The notes beneath the pieces were generated by a model, which saw only the letters and a list, made by a program, of their open reading frames with translations, had not been told where the DNA came from and did no database searches. From Bathynomus jamesi (taxonomy: Eukaryota; Arthropoda; Malacostraca; Isopoda; Cirolanidae): a DNA stretch of 64,000 nt. Both the position numbers and the translations under genes were made by a program. The stretch is taken from the NCBI GenBank assembly GCA_023014485.1, contig JAJOZX010002704.1:1-64000 (forward strand). The letters are read 5' to 3'. Of the stretch, positions 13,401 through 24,316 are shown in pieces (the first letter of the stretch is position 1; each line of letters begins with the position of its first letter).

Positions 13401-14780
13401 GAATGATGACTGTTGCCACTGGCGGAGACATGAATCTTGAAGATGTCATGTGTTACGAACTGTGTGCATATCCTCCTGCATTGTTCGAATCACGAAGTAT
13501 CTTGAGGAAACCCGATAAGTCTCAGCTAGCTCATGCAATAATCAAATACACTGACACTTTACGCATGGAAGAAGTTCAAGAAATTCAGTGCACAGACCAG
13601 TACGTATTGGATGGTGGATCTCTACTACATCGTGTTTCCTGGCGTCAAGATGACATATGACAGCATCGCCAACTCATATGCCGATTTCACTCTGAAAACA
13701 TATGGAAAAGCAATCATTGTTTTTGATGGCTACAGCAGCTCTCCTACGATCAAGGACATGACCCACAGAAGACGCAGCACCAAGACAAGCAGAAATGTGA
13801 ATCTCAGTCCAAGCATGAAGTTTGTTGGCCAGAAGGAACACTTCTTGGCTAATGAAAACAACAAGCAAGCATTTATTTCCCTCGTAGGTGAGATGTTGAA
13901 GAAGCACGGGTGTACTGTTCACAGCGCAGATGGGGATGCTGATGTGGACATCGTTCGTGCAGCAGTTTCCTCATCAGAAAATGCAACTACAACAGTAATA
14001 GGGGAAGACACCGACTTGCTGATTCTCCTTCTGTACCATGCCAAGGACAGTGGTTTCAAGTTGTACTATCGCAGCGATATAAGACGGGGACCATCTCCTA
14101 ATCCTGTGTATGATATTCTCAGCATTCAATCATTGTTAGGCAATGACATCTGCAAGTATCTCCTGTTTGTGCATGCTTTCACGGGCTGTGATAGCACATC
14201 CAGAATTTTTTCGATCGGTAAAGCCAAAGCATTCGACACACTGATGAAGGTGGCTGAACTCCGTTCAGTTGCAAATACATTCTGTTCTGATTGTTGCCAA
14301 CACTCTGACATTGAAGCCGCTGGAAGAAAGGCAATGCTTCTGTTGTATGGCTGCAAAACACTTGAATCCACTAACGCACTACGTCATCGAATGTTAGTTG
14401 AAAAGGTAGCTACAGCTAAATCTTTTGTTACACCCGAACGTTTGCCACCTACCGATGCGTCCACAAAGTACCACAGCTTTCGCACATACTTTCAAATACT
14501 AATCTGGAAGTTTACAGAAGAGAAGATCGATGCAGAACAGTGGGGTTGGTATGTAAAGAATAATTCCTACTACCCTACAGCCTGCGACAAGCCACCAGCT
14601 CCAAATTATCTACTCAACATGATCCGCTGCTCCTGCAAGACGAAATGTGCTACTTCAAGATGTGGATGCAAGCGTAATGGAATGCCCTGTTCAGCCGCTT
14701 GTGGCGAGTGCCAAATCAGTGGTTGCTATAACAACCCAAGTACCGGTAATCTATCCGATGATAGTGATGAAAAGGATTAA
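10478..14780 (+). pseudogene. Academ-type protein: Cys-rich N-terminus, XPG/FEN1-like nuclease, CXC zinc cluster
   Basis: Coding starts at the ATG at 10478 and runs, without introns, through about seven frame segments (10478-11059, 11056-11376, 11324-11629, 11539-12249, 12189-12659, 12641-13660, 13611-14780). At least six frameshifts have therefore accumulated. The N-terminus has CVICKEKL, VHVVCRKRF, HCLFC and CCESRC, a probable multi-Cys zinc finger. In the last segment (389 codons) residues 37-55 (VFDGYSSSPTIKDMTHRRR) look like the XPG N-region. Residues 106-113 (ADGDADVD) and 131-137 (GEDTDLL) look like the acidic XPG-I core. Residues 190-208 (FTGCDSTSRIFSIGKAKAF) match the LGCD plus helix-2-turn-helix region of FEN1-like nucleases. 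The C-terminus carries a tesmin/CXC-like Cys cluster (CSCKTKCATSRCGCKRNGMPC). Known relatives are metal-dependent flap or structure-specific nucleases. Confidence 0.8.
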
Positions 14781-15019
14781 TTTCTGTATGTTTGTGACCA
14801 GGTATCACTTCTTCTGTAATGAACATAACTTGAAACTGGGAAAAAAATAATTGTTGTATTATTGATTATAAAAATCTGTAAAAAGCTATATAACATTATA
14901 TTTGCGTAATAACTGGTTGTGTTGTATATTGTTGAATTACTTAAAACATTACAACTGAAAGAAAAAGCATCAAATGTATCTCTATAAATAAAAGCGTAAT
15001 TATATATATTTTTTTTTTC

Positions 15020-15188
15020 GTAGGAAACATCCAGTCCGCCATTTTGAATTTCATTTTTGGGGGTGTTCCCTGGGTCCAATTTTGTCGGATTTTGGATATG
15101 TTATTCGGCAATGGTTCCTGAGCTGGAAACAGTTTAGAAAGCTTCTGAAGCAATTTTGCCCAGGTCTAACTACAAATTGCCTGGACTA
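15020..15188. repeat. Right TIR of the AcademX-like element
   Basis: Mirror of the left TIR, starting TTTCGTAGGAAA and ending GCCTGGACTA at 15188. Confidence 0.93.
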
Positions 15189-15811
15189 CTGGAAAACTGT
15201 GAAATTGACTACCAAGATCTGCCACAAGTGGAATTCACCAAACTCAGTGGCCCCCTGGATAACATGGAATTTTCTGAGGAGACACTGAATGATCTCAGTA
15301 GCGACCAGAGGCTTCTTTTGGAGTATGTGCTTGGAATTTCCAGGGGCAAAGTCAACCCAAGATTTGCTGCCTGGAAAATTGGGCCATTAAACCAGGCAAG
15401 ATGGTTGACTTTGGCAATTAGATTGATGTGTCTGTGGACCAGAGGTGCTTACCCTCCAGAACTACAGGATAAGCTTTACCAGACCATCAAGTTCATTATG
15501 GAAGTGTATGCAATCAGTTGGTTTGTGATCAAAAGGGACAGCAAGTTCCACAATCAGCAGCTATACATCTTCAACATGATCCAGAGGATCAAGCAGCCGT
15601 CTGAAGAAATCCAGGGTGTTGCTTTCAAGAACCTGAAGTACAATGATTTTGCCATGCTGCCCGAGAATGTGCTGTACTCCATGATGAAGTCTGATGACTT
15701 GGAAATGAGAGAAGCTGCTCTCAAGAAAATTCTGTCCATCAGGTAAGCATTTATTAATTTAAAAAAATGAAAAAAAATTTGATTATGGGAATTTATTTAA
15801 TAAAAAAAAGG

Positions 15812-15950
15812 CCCGAGTTCTATAAATCCCCATAATCGAATTTTTTTTCACATTTTCTCATCCCAATTCCCCCCTTCCCCTCTGGTAATGGAAATAATCT
15901 TACCTTCTTTCTGAATAAAAATTCGATTATGGGGATTTATAGAACTCGGG
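15812..15950. repeat. Intronic inverted repeat
   Basis: Arms at 15812-15845 and 15917-15950 are perfect 34-bp complements, starting CCCGAGTTCTATAAATCCCC. They lie in the last inferred intron of the 7979-16394 gene. Possibly a small MITE; no duplication identified. Confidence 0.85.
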
Positions 15951-16399
15951 TTTTTGTTTTTTTTAATTTAAGTTTAATTTAAATCAGCAATTCTGAGACT
16001 AATAGGGATTAAATCTTAAACTGGAATAAAAAATAAATTAATTATTATTCTTTCAGAAGTGGGAAGCCAGCCAAGAAGAGGCTGAAGAAGATCACAGCCA
16101 TCAACATTGAGGCTACCCACTAGTCAGAACTAATCAACCTTTCTCAAAGTGGCATCTGTGAACCTGCTCTCACAGAAGACTTTTCTGACCAGGAGCTTCA
16201 AGAAGCATTACTGAATGGCACCAAGCTGGAGTGTTGAAAGGGCCGTGAAGCTGACATCTGAAGCTTCCCATACTGTTTATGGACTCGAATCACGGCACAA
16301 ACACATTCTGGCCAAAGCCCGAAGCCGCCAGATGAGGCCTTCCTTTGCTTCTAAGGGCTCTTACAGTGAAAATTATGATGATCTTGGGGTCTAAATGTG

Positions 16400-16945
16400 T
16401 CTATTTGACTCTGTACATGTTTTTTTTTACTTTTTTTTCAATAAAATTGTAACTTTTTTCAGGATTTTTTTATGAAAATAGCATGTTTTTTTCGGCCGAA
16501 AATTGCGAAAATGCGGTATTTTTCGATACGATTTTTTGACGATTTTTGAAACGGTTTCCTCAAAAAACGGTTAAAGCTAGGGATCTGAAATGTTTTGTTA
16601 GTTATTATCATATTAAGCCCTGACTATCTCGACTAGTCCAAAGTCGATATAAAAAAATGCTGAAAATCAACCTACCTTACTCGCCAGCCAAGCTATCTTC
16701 CTTCAACGTTGGTATCCAGAATCTCTTGGGCAGCTGCAGACAGGGGCGGATTTAGGTTTCCTGGCGCCAAAGGCCATACTGATTTAGCAGCCCTTCGGAC
16801 ACTTACGAAGTTACCATTTAGCAATAAATAGTTATTTGATATAAGGATTTTCAATAAAATGCAGTCAAATGGTTTAGGCATTTACTCTAGCAAAATATAT
16901 CTTAACATATAAGATATTTTTATATCAATCATAATATATTATACA
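16400..16945. other. No gene recognised; possible hAT-end fragment
   Basis: T-rich 3' sequence of the preceding gene, with an AATAAA at about 16439, followed by unassigned sequence. CAGGGGCGGATTTAGG at about 16742 looks like a hAT-type terminus, but no partner end was found. Confidence 0.4.
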
Positions 16946-16952
16946 TATATTC

Positions 16953-17031
<79 letters not shown>

Positions 17032-17172
17032 AATATATATATGTATAATATAACTAAATATATATATATATATATAATATATATATATATTATATATATA
17101 TATATATAATATAACTATATATATAATATAAATATATATATATATATAATAAATAATATATATATATATATA

Positions 17173-17226
<54 letters not shown>
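16953..17226. repeat. Long (TA)n tract
   Basis: TA repeats with interspersed AATA and ATAAC interruptions. Confidence 0.95.
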
Positions 17227-17230
<4 letters not shown>

Positions 17231-17264
17231 AATTATTTCACGAAAGTGACACGTGAAAAGTATT

Positions 17265-17345
17265 TATGATGAATAAAACCACGAAGGAAAAAAGAAACAC
17301 AAAGGGGTGCTCAAGCGCTTTCGTCTAATGACATCCTCAGGAACA
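17265..17345 (-). other. Penelope-like terminal trace with hammerhead-like core
   Basis: The minus strand reads CCTGAGGATGTCATTAGACG and continues GAAAGC. This is a CUGA-GA, stem-II hairpin (GTC ATTA GAC), GAAA arrangement like the hammerhead motifs in Penelope-like pseudo-LTRs. No RT is recognisable nearby, so this is a remnant. Confidence 0.45.
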
Positions 17346-17412
17346 CTGGAGTGAAAGGACAGATCAAGGCAATATATAGGTTACAAAAATAAACATACAT
17401 ACATACATATTC

Positions 17413-17448
<36 letters not shown>

Positions 17449-17514
17449 TATACATATACATATATATATTAAGCATAGAAAAAATTGTGGGAGGAGCAAA
17501 CATTTATATGGAAG

Positions 17515-17744
17515 ATTGACACTTTTAGCACTTCAGCCGACATTCAACATAAATTCAAATGGCTTGTTTATGAAACAGGTCACAAAAGAATAAAGAAATA
17601 AAAATAAATATAAATATAAATTGAGAAAAAAATTAATTACAAAATAGTGCCTTAGTGATATATATGTCACAGCCTAAATAATCATAAAGAAATAAACAGG
17701 CAAATAAAAAAAACCACAAATATATATACATACATATATATATA

Positions 17745-17784
<40 letters not shown>

Positions 17785-17890
17785 GACACTTTTAGCACTT
17801 TGGCCGACCTTCAATATAAATTCAAATGGCTTGTTTATGGAACAGGTCACAAAATAATAAAGAAATAAAAATAAATATAAATATTGTAAG
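17515..17890. repeat. Two direct copies of an AT-rich repeat
   Basis: About 110 bp starting GACACTTTTAGCACTT occurs at 17518 and again at 17784. The copies share CAAATGGCTTGTTTATG and an AATAAAGAAATAAAAATAAA tail. Confidence 0.85.
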
Positions 17891-17959
17891 TGGAGTCTAC
17901 AAATTCAAGCTCAAAAGGGAGTTTTACAATCAATTTAATAGATGATGCCAAATTGATAT

Positions 17960-18850
17960 ATATGTCACAAAGAAATAAAGAAATAAACCAAAAAAAAAAA
18001 AATTAATTAATTATTAAAAAAATAATAAAAAATAATAATAATAAATTGAAACATAAATTTTAAGAGAGGCACACCAATTTATAAGGGAAAAATTACCACA
18101 TATGCATATTATAGTCACAAACGAATAAAAAAGTACAAGTAAATATAAATTGGAAAACAAAATGATGCTAGGCCAAAGGTAGAACAAAAGAATATGTAGG
18201 CATTGGGTCTACATTAACAACAAGCAAGAGCGTATTTTTTCGCACCAAAATTTTCCATCCCATTGACTCATGAAAGTTAAAGTTATTTCGAGAAGAGAAG
18301 TAATGAAAACACGTGTTTTTCCGTCTGCGAACGTAAGCACAAAATTAAGCAAGCGAGAAAGAATTACAACTCGGGGCTAGCCTAGTTGGAAGCATTGCTT
18401 TAGGCGAGGAAGCTGTGTTAGTCTTCCTACAAGTTCTGAGGTAAACAATCTAATAAAACCATAGGATAGGCCTATCTCAGTGAATAATTAGACACAGTAA
18501 GTTTGCTTGTGTTGATTGAACTGAAAAACACCTTGCGTAACCTAACTGCCTACATCCAGAGAGAAGAAGTAGGCAACCGCGCGACGTACAAGCAGACGCG
18601 GACTTCAACAAAATAAAAAGGTATGGTGTTTTCCTTTTTATCATTGGGCTGCACTAAATACCGAAGAAAAATAAATTTACTAATTTAACTAAAAAAAAAA
18701 CTTAAGTTCTTTTGAAGACCTTCACATACACACAACTTTTAACAAAAAAACATAGGCTTTTGTCGTCGAGTGTAGGTATTAAATCTGCTTAAAATTTTCA
18801 TCAGATCACCAGATTGAAAGCAATCAACCATAGGCCTATGTAGTTTTTTG
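17960..18850. other. No gene recognised
   Basis: A-rich sequence and unassigned intergenic DNA up to the satellite-like sequence at 18855. Confidence 0.5.
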
Positions 18851-18854
18851 ACAA

Positions 18855-19101
18855 GTGCCTTGAAAAGTGGACACTCAAATTTTCCGGTTGAATTTGAAGT
18901 CTTGGATTTTGACTAAAAATAGAATAGTTACCCTTTTTCTTTGACGTATTCCATCCGACGTAAATGCAATGAGTTTCTTGCGTATATTGAGGTTCTGAAT
19001 GTAGCTGACTAGGTTAGCTTTAAACTCCAAACCTTGTCCCAAAGTTGAGTCCTATCTGCTTAGCATATTTACTTAGTAGATGGCTTGTGAAAAAAGCTAT
19101 A
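18855..19101 (+). repeat. Diverged 452-bp satellite monomer, left part
   Basis: From TGCCTTGAAAAGTGGAC onward it follows the satellite unit of 57707-59086 with scattered substitutions. It stops at the target TA (19100-19101), where mariner-A begins. The monomer continues at 56679. Confidence 0.85.
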
Positions 19102-19441
19102 CAGAGTGGCGCAAAAGTCTCGTACCATAGGACAAATTAAAGTAAATGTTTGAAATGCTGACCATCAACCTAGATACACTTTTCGCATCGATGTAAACAT
19201 GATGTTTGAATCTTTCTTAACACGCTTATGCCGATCTTGGCACACCCTGATCTGATTGTTCTATGTTTCTGGGATGATCAGTATAGACGACCAACTTGAG
19301 ATGTCCCCACAGAAAGAAGTCAAGAGGCGTGAGGTCTGGTGACTGGACTTCGTCGTCCAGTCCACTTGTTTGAGAACGTTACATTTAAAAAGTTACGGAC
19401 GATGATTGCAAAATGTGGCGGTGCACTGTCCTGTTGGAACC
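19102..19441 (-). pseudogene. Mariner-A transposase, C-terminal piece
   Basis: The minus strand encodes the second catalytic motif ([11 protein letters not shown]) followed by a KWTGRRSP segment. It then breaks into other frames, where PLTPLDFF-type third-motif sequence is still recognisable, and finally the 3' terminal repeat. Upstream coding continues at 42645-42932 beyond the nested LINE complex. A short stretch between the two pieces (about 15-20 codons in relatives) appears missing. Confidence 0.75.
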
Positions 19442-19792
19442 ACAGGTGTGCCCGTTATACCAATGAAATGTCGTACAGAATAGCTTACAACTCTTCTATC
19501 CTAAATGACAAAGAGCAGATTGTACAGCACCCTACTCGTATCCCCGATCGCTTTGGAAAGAGGCCGAACATTTTGGATTTATTTCTCATCTCTCATCCTT
19601 CTTCTTACTGTCAAACTTTTCTCTCCGTGGGCTCCTCCGATCACAATCTTATATCTGTTTCCTGTCCTATCGCTCCAATCCGGCCTTTGGATCTCTCAAG
19701 AGGAGGCGGTTTTGGCATCTTGGCGCCGCTGATTGGGAGGCCCTTAGGCAGTACTTTTGTGATTTCCCATGGAATGATTACTGCTTCCGTGG
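19442..19792 (+). pseudogene. LINE-1 piece 1: end of endonuclease domain (BS/Jockey type)
   Basis: A 5'-truncated LINE ORF2 starts here. Recognisable are the endonuclease segment [15 protein letters not shown], the [13 protein letters not shown] motif (catalytic Asp-His of an APE-type nuclease) and a tail ending near a WNDYCF-type segment. A CR1-like LINE then interrupts; the same LINE resumes near 21413. Confidence 0.75.
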
Positions 19793-21400
19793 CCGGAAGC
19801 TTAACGTCATTTGTCGGTAAACTTTTGGAGTCCGTAGTTAGGGATCGTATCATCGATCACTTAGAAAGTCGCGATTTGATTAATAGTAGTCAGGATGGGT
19901 TTCGACGCCATAGATCTTGTTTAACTAATTTGTTGGAATTTTATAACGAAATAGTGCGCGAATACGATAGGCATAGAGCGGCTGACGTTATATATCTAGA
20001 CTTTAAAAAAGCGTTCGATACAGTTCCGCATAGAAGATTAATTGCGAAGGTTAAAGCGCACGGTATACGCGGTCAGGTAGCTAACTGGTTAGAGGAATGG
20101 CTTCGTGCTAGGAGACAGAGGGTCGTTGTTAATGGTAGTGAATCGGGGTGGTTGGATGTAGGTAGCGGTTTAACGTAGACAAATAAAGTTTTGCATATAG
20201 GTTCTCGTAACAATAATTACACGTACACGATGGATGATAGAGAGTTAGCAAGCGTTGACGAGGAAGTAGATTTAGGCGTATCTAAGGATTTAAAAGTTAG
20301 GAACCAGTGCCTGGAGTCTTGCGCAAAAGCTAATGGGATGTTAGGCTTCATAGCGCGTAATTTCGAATTTAAATCGAAGAATATTATATTGCCCCTTTAC
20401 AAGTCCCTAGTCAGGCCTCATTTATGATAGAATATGCCGTTCAGTTTTGGTGCCCGTATTTGCGTGAGGATATTGATAGGTTAGAAAGGGTTCAGCGTCG
20501 TGCCACGAAACTAATTCCGTCATTGGCAATAAGCCTTGTAAAGATAGATTAAAGAGTTAGACTTGCATTCACTTGAAACTAGGAGATTAAGGGGGAGCTT
20601 ATTGAAGTTTTCAAAATCGTTAATAAAATCGATAACGTAAATTTTGATAAACTGTTCACTTTCGATAATAGCAATACTCGTAATAACGGATTTAAGTTGC
20701 GTGGCAGACGTTTCATTACTAATATCGCTAAAAACTTCTTTACGTTTAAAGTAATTGATAAATGGAATAATCTTCCCGCGTCAGTCGTGAACTCTACCAG
20801 CATTAATGTGTTTCAGAACCGTTTAGATAGGCATTTTAAAATATTAACGTTGTTTAATATAATAATAAAACAATTAGTAACAAGAGCTCTGGGGGTGGTG
20901 ATCGGGGATGAGTCTGTTGACGACTAATGCCAGCGTGTGATATGCCAGCAAAAAAAAAAAATTAGACTAACACGAACTCAGATGTAACTCGTAGCGTAAA
21001 CTAACCCACTTTTTGTTATTCTTTTTTCTTTTCTCTCTTCTCTCCTTATTTGCATGTCTGTAACTCTCTTCATTGCATGCCTGTAGTTTGCATGGTATGA
21101 TGTGTTTGAGTTAAGAATGTGTTGCATGGTTTGTAATGCGTTCTTATTTTACTTCTTTTCATCTTCCACCCCTTTCCGGCGGAGTGGGCTGCATCCTCTA
21201 CCTCCATATGCAGTGGAGGACCGGTCTACAACAGCTGGAAGTATTCTCTTCGACTATTTGTCCGACTTGTCGGCAGTAGTAGGCGGATGATGATGGTGCC
21301 TTTCTCTTTTTCTGAATGAATTTTAACCCACGAGTGATTTAACCCCTTATTCCCTTCTTTTAACCCCTTACTTTCTTCTTTCTCTCGGGCTAACCTGAGA
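19793..21400 (+). pseudogene. CR1-like LINE inserted in LINE-1
   Basis: The first part (to 20178) covers RT fingers and palm: [39 protein letters not shown] and the A motif [13 protein letters not shown]. The expected GVPQGS and FADD region is absent: the text jumps to KVLHIGSRNN near 20190, so an internal deletion removed about 130 codons including the catalytic box. Later segments (20191-20427 and frames to 20927) give the thumb and a C-terminal WNNLPASVVN motif. The 3' part to about 21400 is untranslated. Clearly inactive. Confidence 0.75.
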
Positions 21401-21412
21401 GTGGATCTTAGG

Positions 21413-23207
21413 GTCTTTGTTCGCCTTAGCTTCTGTAGATCTGTAGAGTGTGCAGTGCGCATCACAGAGGTGATTCTTTCGGGCATGGAGGGGTACATTC
21501 CATATTCTATTCCTACTACAAATGCAAAAAAACCTTGGTTTAACTTTACTCGTTCTAATACTATCCGCAACAGAGAGGAGGCTTTCAGAAGGTACCGTTG
21601 CCATCCAACTCCTGACTCTCATTCAGCTTATATTTCTGCCCGGAATCGTGCAAAATCTGTTCTTCGACTACACAAAAATTCCTTCATCTGAGAAAAAAGG
21701 TGAAAATCTATCCAGTTCTGATTCTTCTCGCTCTTTCTGGCATCTAGCTAAGAACCTCTTCAACAACTTTACTTCCTTTTCTTTCCCTCCTCTTTTCTAT
21801 TCCGAGGGCACAGTTGCCATCTTTTCTCCTGCCAAAGCTGAACTCTTCGCTCAAACTTTCGCTTACAATTCAACCCTGGACGATTCCGGTGTTGTTCCTC
21901 CATCTCCTCTCCCCTCTGACTTTATTATGGCTGAAATTAGAATCTCTTCTAAAGATGTTTTTTCTGCCCTATCTGGGCTCAACTCTAGGAAGGCGTATGG
22001 TCCTGATGGTGTTCCTCCTGTTGTTCTTAAGAACTGTGCTTCTGTGCTGACAGACACCCTGCCTTGGCAAACTCTTTCATCTTTGTCTCTCATCTGGTAC
22101 TTTTCCTTCCTACTAAAAGTTCCTTTCATTCAGCTTGTCCCAAAGAAGGGTGACCGCTCTCAACCGCCCAACTGTCATTCAATTGCTTTGATTTCTTGCC
22201 TTTCCAAAGTTTTTGAATCTAACCTTGAAAGGAAGATTCTTAAACACCTTTCTTCTCACAATCTTCTTTCAGATCGTCAGTATGGGTTCCGCAAGGGACG
22301 CTCTACTGGCGATCTTCTTGCATATCTCTGACTCTTGGTCATCCTCCTTTCGGGATTTTGGTGAAACTTCTGCTATTGCACTAGACATATCGAAAGCTTT
22401 TGATAGAGTCTGGCACAGATCTTTAATTTCGAAACTGCTCTCCTTCGGTTTCTATCCTTCTATCTGTTCCTTCATCTCTAATTTCCTTTCTGGCCGATCT
22501 ATAGTTGCAGTTGTAGGTGGGCACTGTTCTTCTCCTAAAGCTATTAACAGTAGTTTCTAAGGGTTCTGTCCTCCCACTCTTTTCCTTTTATTTATTAACG
22601 ATCTTTTAATTCGCACTTCCTGTCCTATTCACTCTTATGCCGATGATTCCACTCTTCACTTCTCCACCCGCTTCCCAAAGCGTCCCTCACAGCAGTCGCT
22701 TCATGATTCGCGTAGGATGGCTATGGGACACCTGACCTCTGATCTTTCTGCTATATCTGATTGGGGCAGAGAAAACCTTGTGGCTTTCAATGCTTCGAAA
22801 AGCATCTTCCATACGACTATCCCCTTACTTTCAACAACACAACTGAATCCTTGCTCTTCTCTTAACATTCTTGGCGTTTCCTTTTCTCGTGATGTTTCCT
22901 GGAAAGATCACGTATACTCTCTTTCTAAAGCAGCTTCTAAGAGGTTAGGTATGCTGTACCGCTCGCCCCTGTATGGAGTATGTTTCTCATGTATGGAGTG
23001 GTTCAACCCACACAGCCGTACTTGACCGGGTGGAATCAAAGGCTTTTCGTCTCATCAATTCCCCACCTCTTACTGATTGTCTTCAATCTCTCTCTCTTCG
23101 CCGCAATGTTGCCTCACTCTCTCTTTACTATCGCGGACATTGTTCTTCTGAACTCTCTAACTGCATGCCTCCTCCTTTAAGGAGAGCGCGCAGTACCAGA
23201 CTTTCTA
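21413..23207 (+). pseudogene. LINE-1 piece 2: reverse transcriptase
   Basis: Continuation of the BS/Jockey-type LINE. It begins with ITEVILSGMEGYIPYS, a linker typical of this lineage, then KAYGPDGVPPVVLKNCA, QLVPKKGDRSQP, RQYGFRKGRSTGDLLA, the A motif LDISKAFDRVWHR and the catalytic SYADDSTLHF (about 22630). The thumb, with LNILGVSFSRDVSWK, and a CMPPPLRRARSTRL tail follow. Several frameshifts, plus a stop just before the GFCPPTLFLLF segment near 22560, inactivate it. It breaks off at 23207 at the mariner-B insertion and resumes at 39615. Confidence 0.88.
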
Positions 23208-23326
23208 CATGGTGTTTAAAAGGTCCCGTCACCCCCTACAAAATATGTATTGTAATACCAATTTTATTTTTGTGTGATTAATTGACTTTTTCTTTTTCTT
23301 TTCCAGGTATTAGAGTTGTGTGAACA

Positions 23327-23600
23327 ATGGCAGACCAGTCCACTTACACTCTGAGGAAAGGATAGTGATGAGCACATAGGCTCATGAAAGGTCACATAAT
23401 GGCAAAACGATGCATGATATCCAGAATGATTTCAACACAAGATTCAATAAGGCTGCACCACCAAACAAGACGGAATTACGCTGGGAGAAAAAGCTGTTTG
23501 AAACTAGCTCCATCAAGGACACACGGTCAGGAAGACCAACAACGGGAGCGGCCGGAAGTCCAGATCTGTCTTCATATGACAATGCGTCATGGGGTTTCGT
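23327..23600 (+). pseudogene. Mariner-B transposase, N-terminal piece
   Basis: From the ATG at 23327 (MADQSTYTL) the frames give an N-terminal helix-turn-helix region with FNTRFNKAAPPNKTELRW and DTRSGRPTT, typical of mariner transposases. It has at least two frameshifts or stops. A C-terminal piece (ITPAMLRRFSHRTWRRI…) lies at 39276-39460 on the other side of the BEL element. The catalytic centre is missing. Confidence 0.75.
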
Positions 23601-24155
23601 TGTTATTTTATTTATTTTGATTGGGTTCAGAATCCCAGCTGAGCCTTGAACGGCCAAGCTCTGAGGGGCTACTTTAACTTACAGCCTAAGTTAAGCTAGA
23701 CTAAAACAAACTTACGGACATGGAGGTTCTATTAGGTCCTACTTCAGGGTTGATGACTCGACGTGGGCCTACTTTAGGCCTCAGTTGCATAAAATTAAGA
23801 TAAAAAACAAAAGGGTCATTATTTATAGTCTTTCTAAACCTTGCAACAACACAACCTGCACAATTGCACGATGCAACAATCTTGTATTAAACAACCAAAC
23901 TGTAAGTGCCGCATTCAACAAACGAGTAGGCAGGACGCGCAGTGCCCCCCAAAAAATGATGCCACAAGAGTACCCAAACAATGATGGCACAAGAGCCCAA
24001 AAATGCTAGCTCTAAATTAAGTGAATTTTTCACTAACCTTACAATTATGAGATGGATATATATACACTTTAACTTAATATATGCTGCATCAATCAGCTTA
24101 GTCATCATATAGCCTTGGGACAACAATGGCTCTTCCTCTTCTAGATTTTCTAACA
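23601..24155 (-). repeat. BEL/Pao 3' LTR
   Basis: 555 bp. Co-linear with 38668-39270; shares TGTTATTTTATTTATTTTGA at one end and CTTCTAGATTTTCTAACA at the other. A ~40-bp stretch present in the 5' LTR is missing here. Confidence 0.92.
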
Positions 24156-24316
24156 CTCCCCACCGAAGAGGCATTGTTGTCATTACCTTCTGCAAATTTA
24201 GCCAAGCCTTCTCCATGAGGCTGTAACTCAAATGTTTCATCTTGACTATCCGTGTTTTTGCTGATTTCTAAAGCATAGAGTTTTTGTATAGGTCTCTTTA
24301 ATTTTCCTCCTGAAGT

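Larger units (their letters stand above)
9901..15188 (+). mobile_element. AcademX-like DNA transposon
   Basis: A 5288-bp element with long terminal inverted repeats, both starting TAGTCCAGGCAAT when read inward. It is flanked by a 3-bp duplication, CTG, at 9898-9900 and 15189-15191. Deleting the element and one CTG joins the host gene in frame across the break (…TGPL then ENCEID…), which fixes the boundaries. Its only gene encodes a Cys-rich N-terminus, an XPG/FEN1-like nuclease and a CXC-type zinc cluster. A 3-4-bp duplication with an XPG nuclease matches what I recall of the Academ superfamily, AcademX branch. The superfamily assignment is from memory; the boundaries are direct observation. 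Confidence 0.8.
7979..16394 (+). pseudogene. Multi-exon gene of an unrecognised repetitive family, interrupted
   Basis: Exons are inferred from GT/AG sites: 7979-8395, 8626-8858, 9170-9900 continued at 15189-15742 (split by the Academ element), and 16057-16394. Exon 1 encodes a helical N-terminus, then a cysteine cluster (CTCKLPVRLC and CQTQHIICTC) that looks like a zinc-binding module. Exon 2 has a basic stretch and a Gln-rich coiled-coil-like part. Exon 3 is acidic and alpha/beta-looking, with GVLLGEEVAS and AVLLDNTNTN. The last exons are helical. I have seen related proteins annotated only as uncharacterised in invertebrates, and I do not know a function. Frameshifts occur near 8640, 9240 and 9520, and exon 4 has an early stop near 16122. 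It may itself be a transposon gene. Confidence 0.6.
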
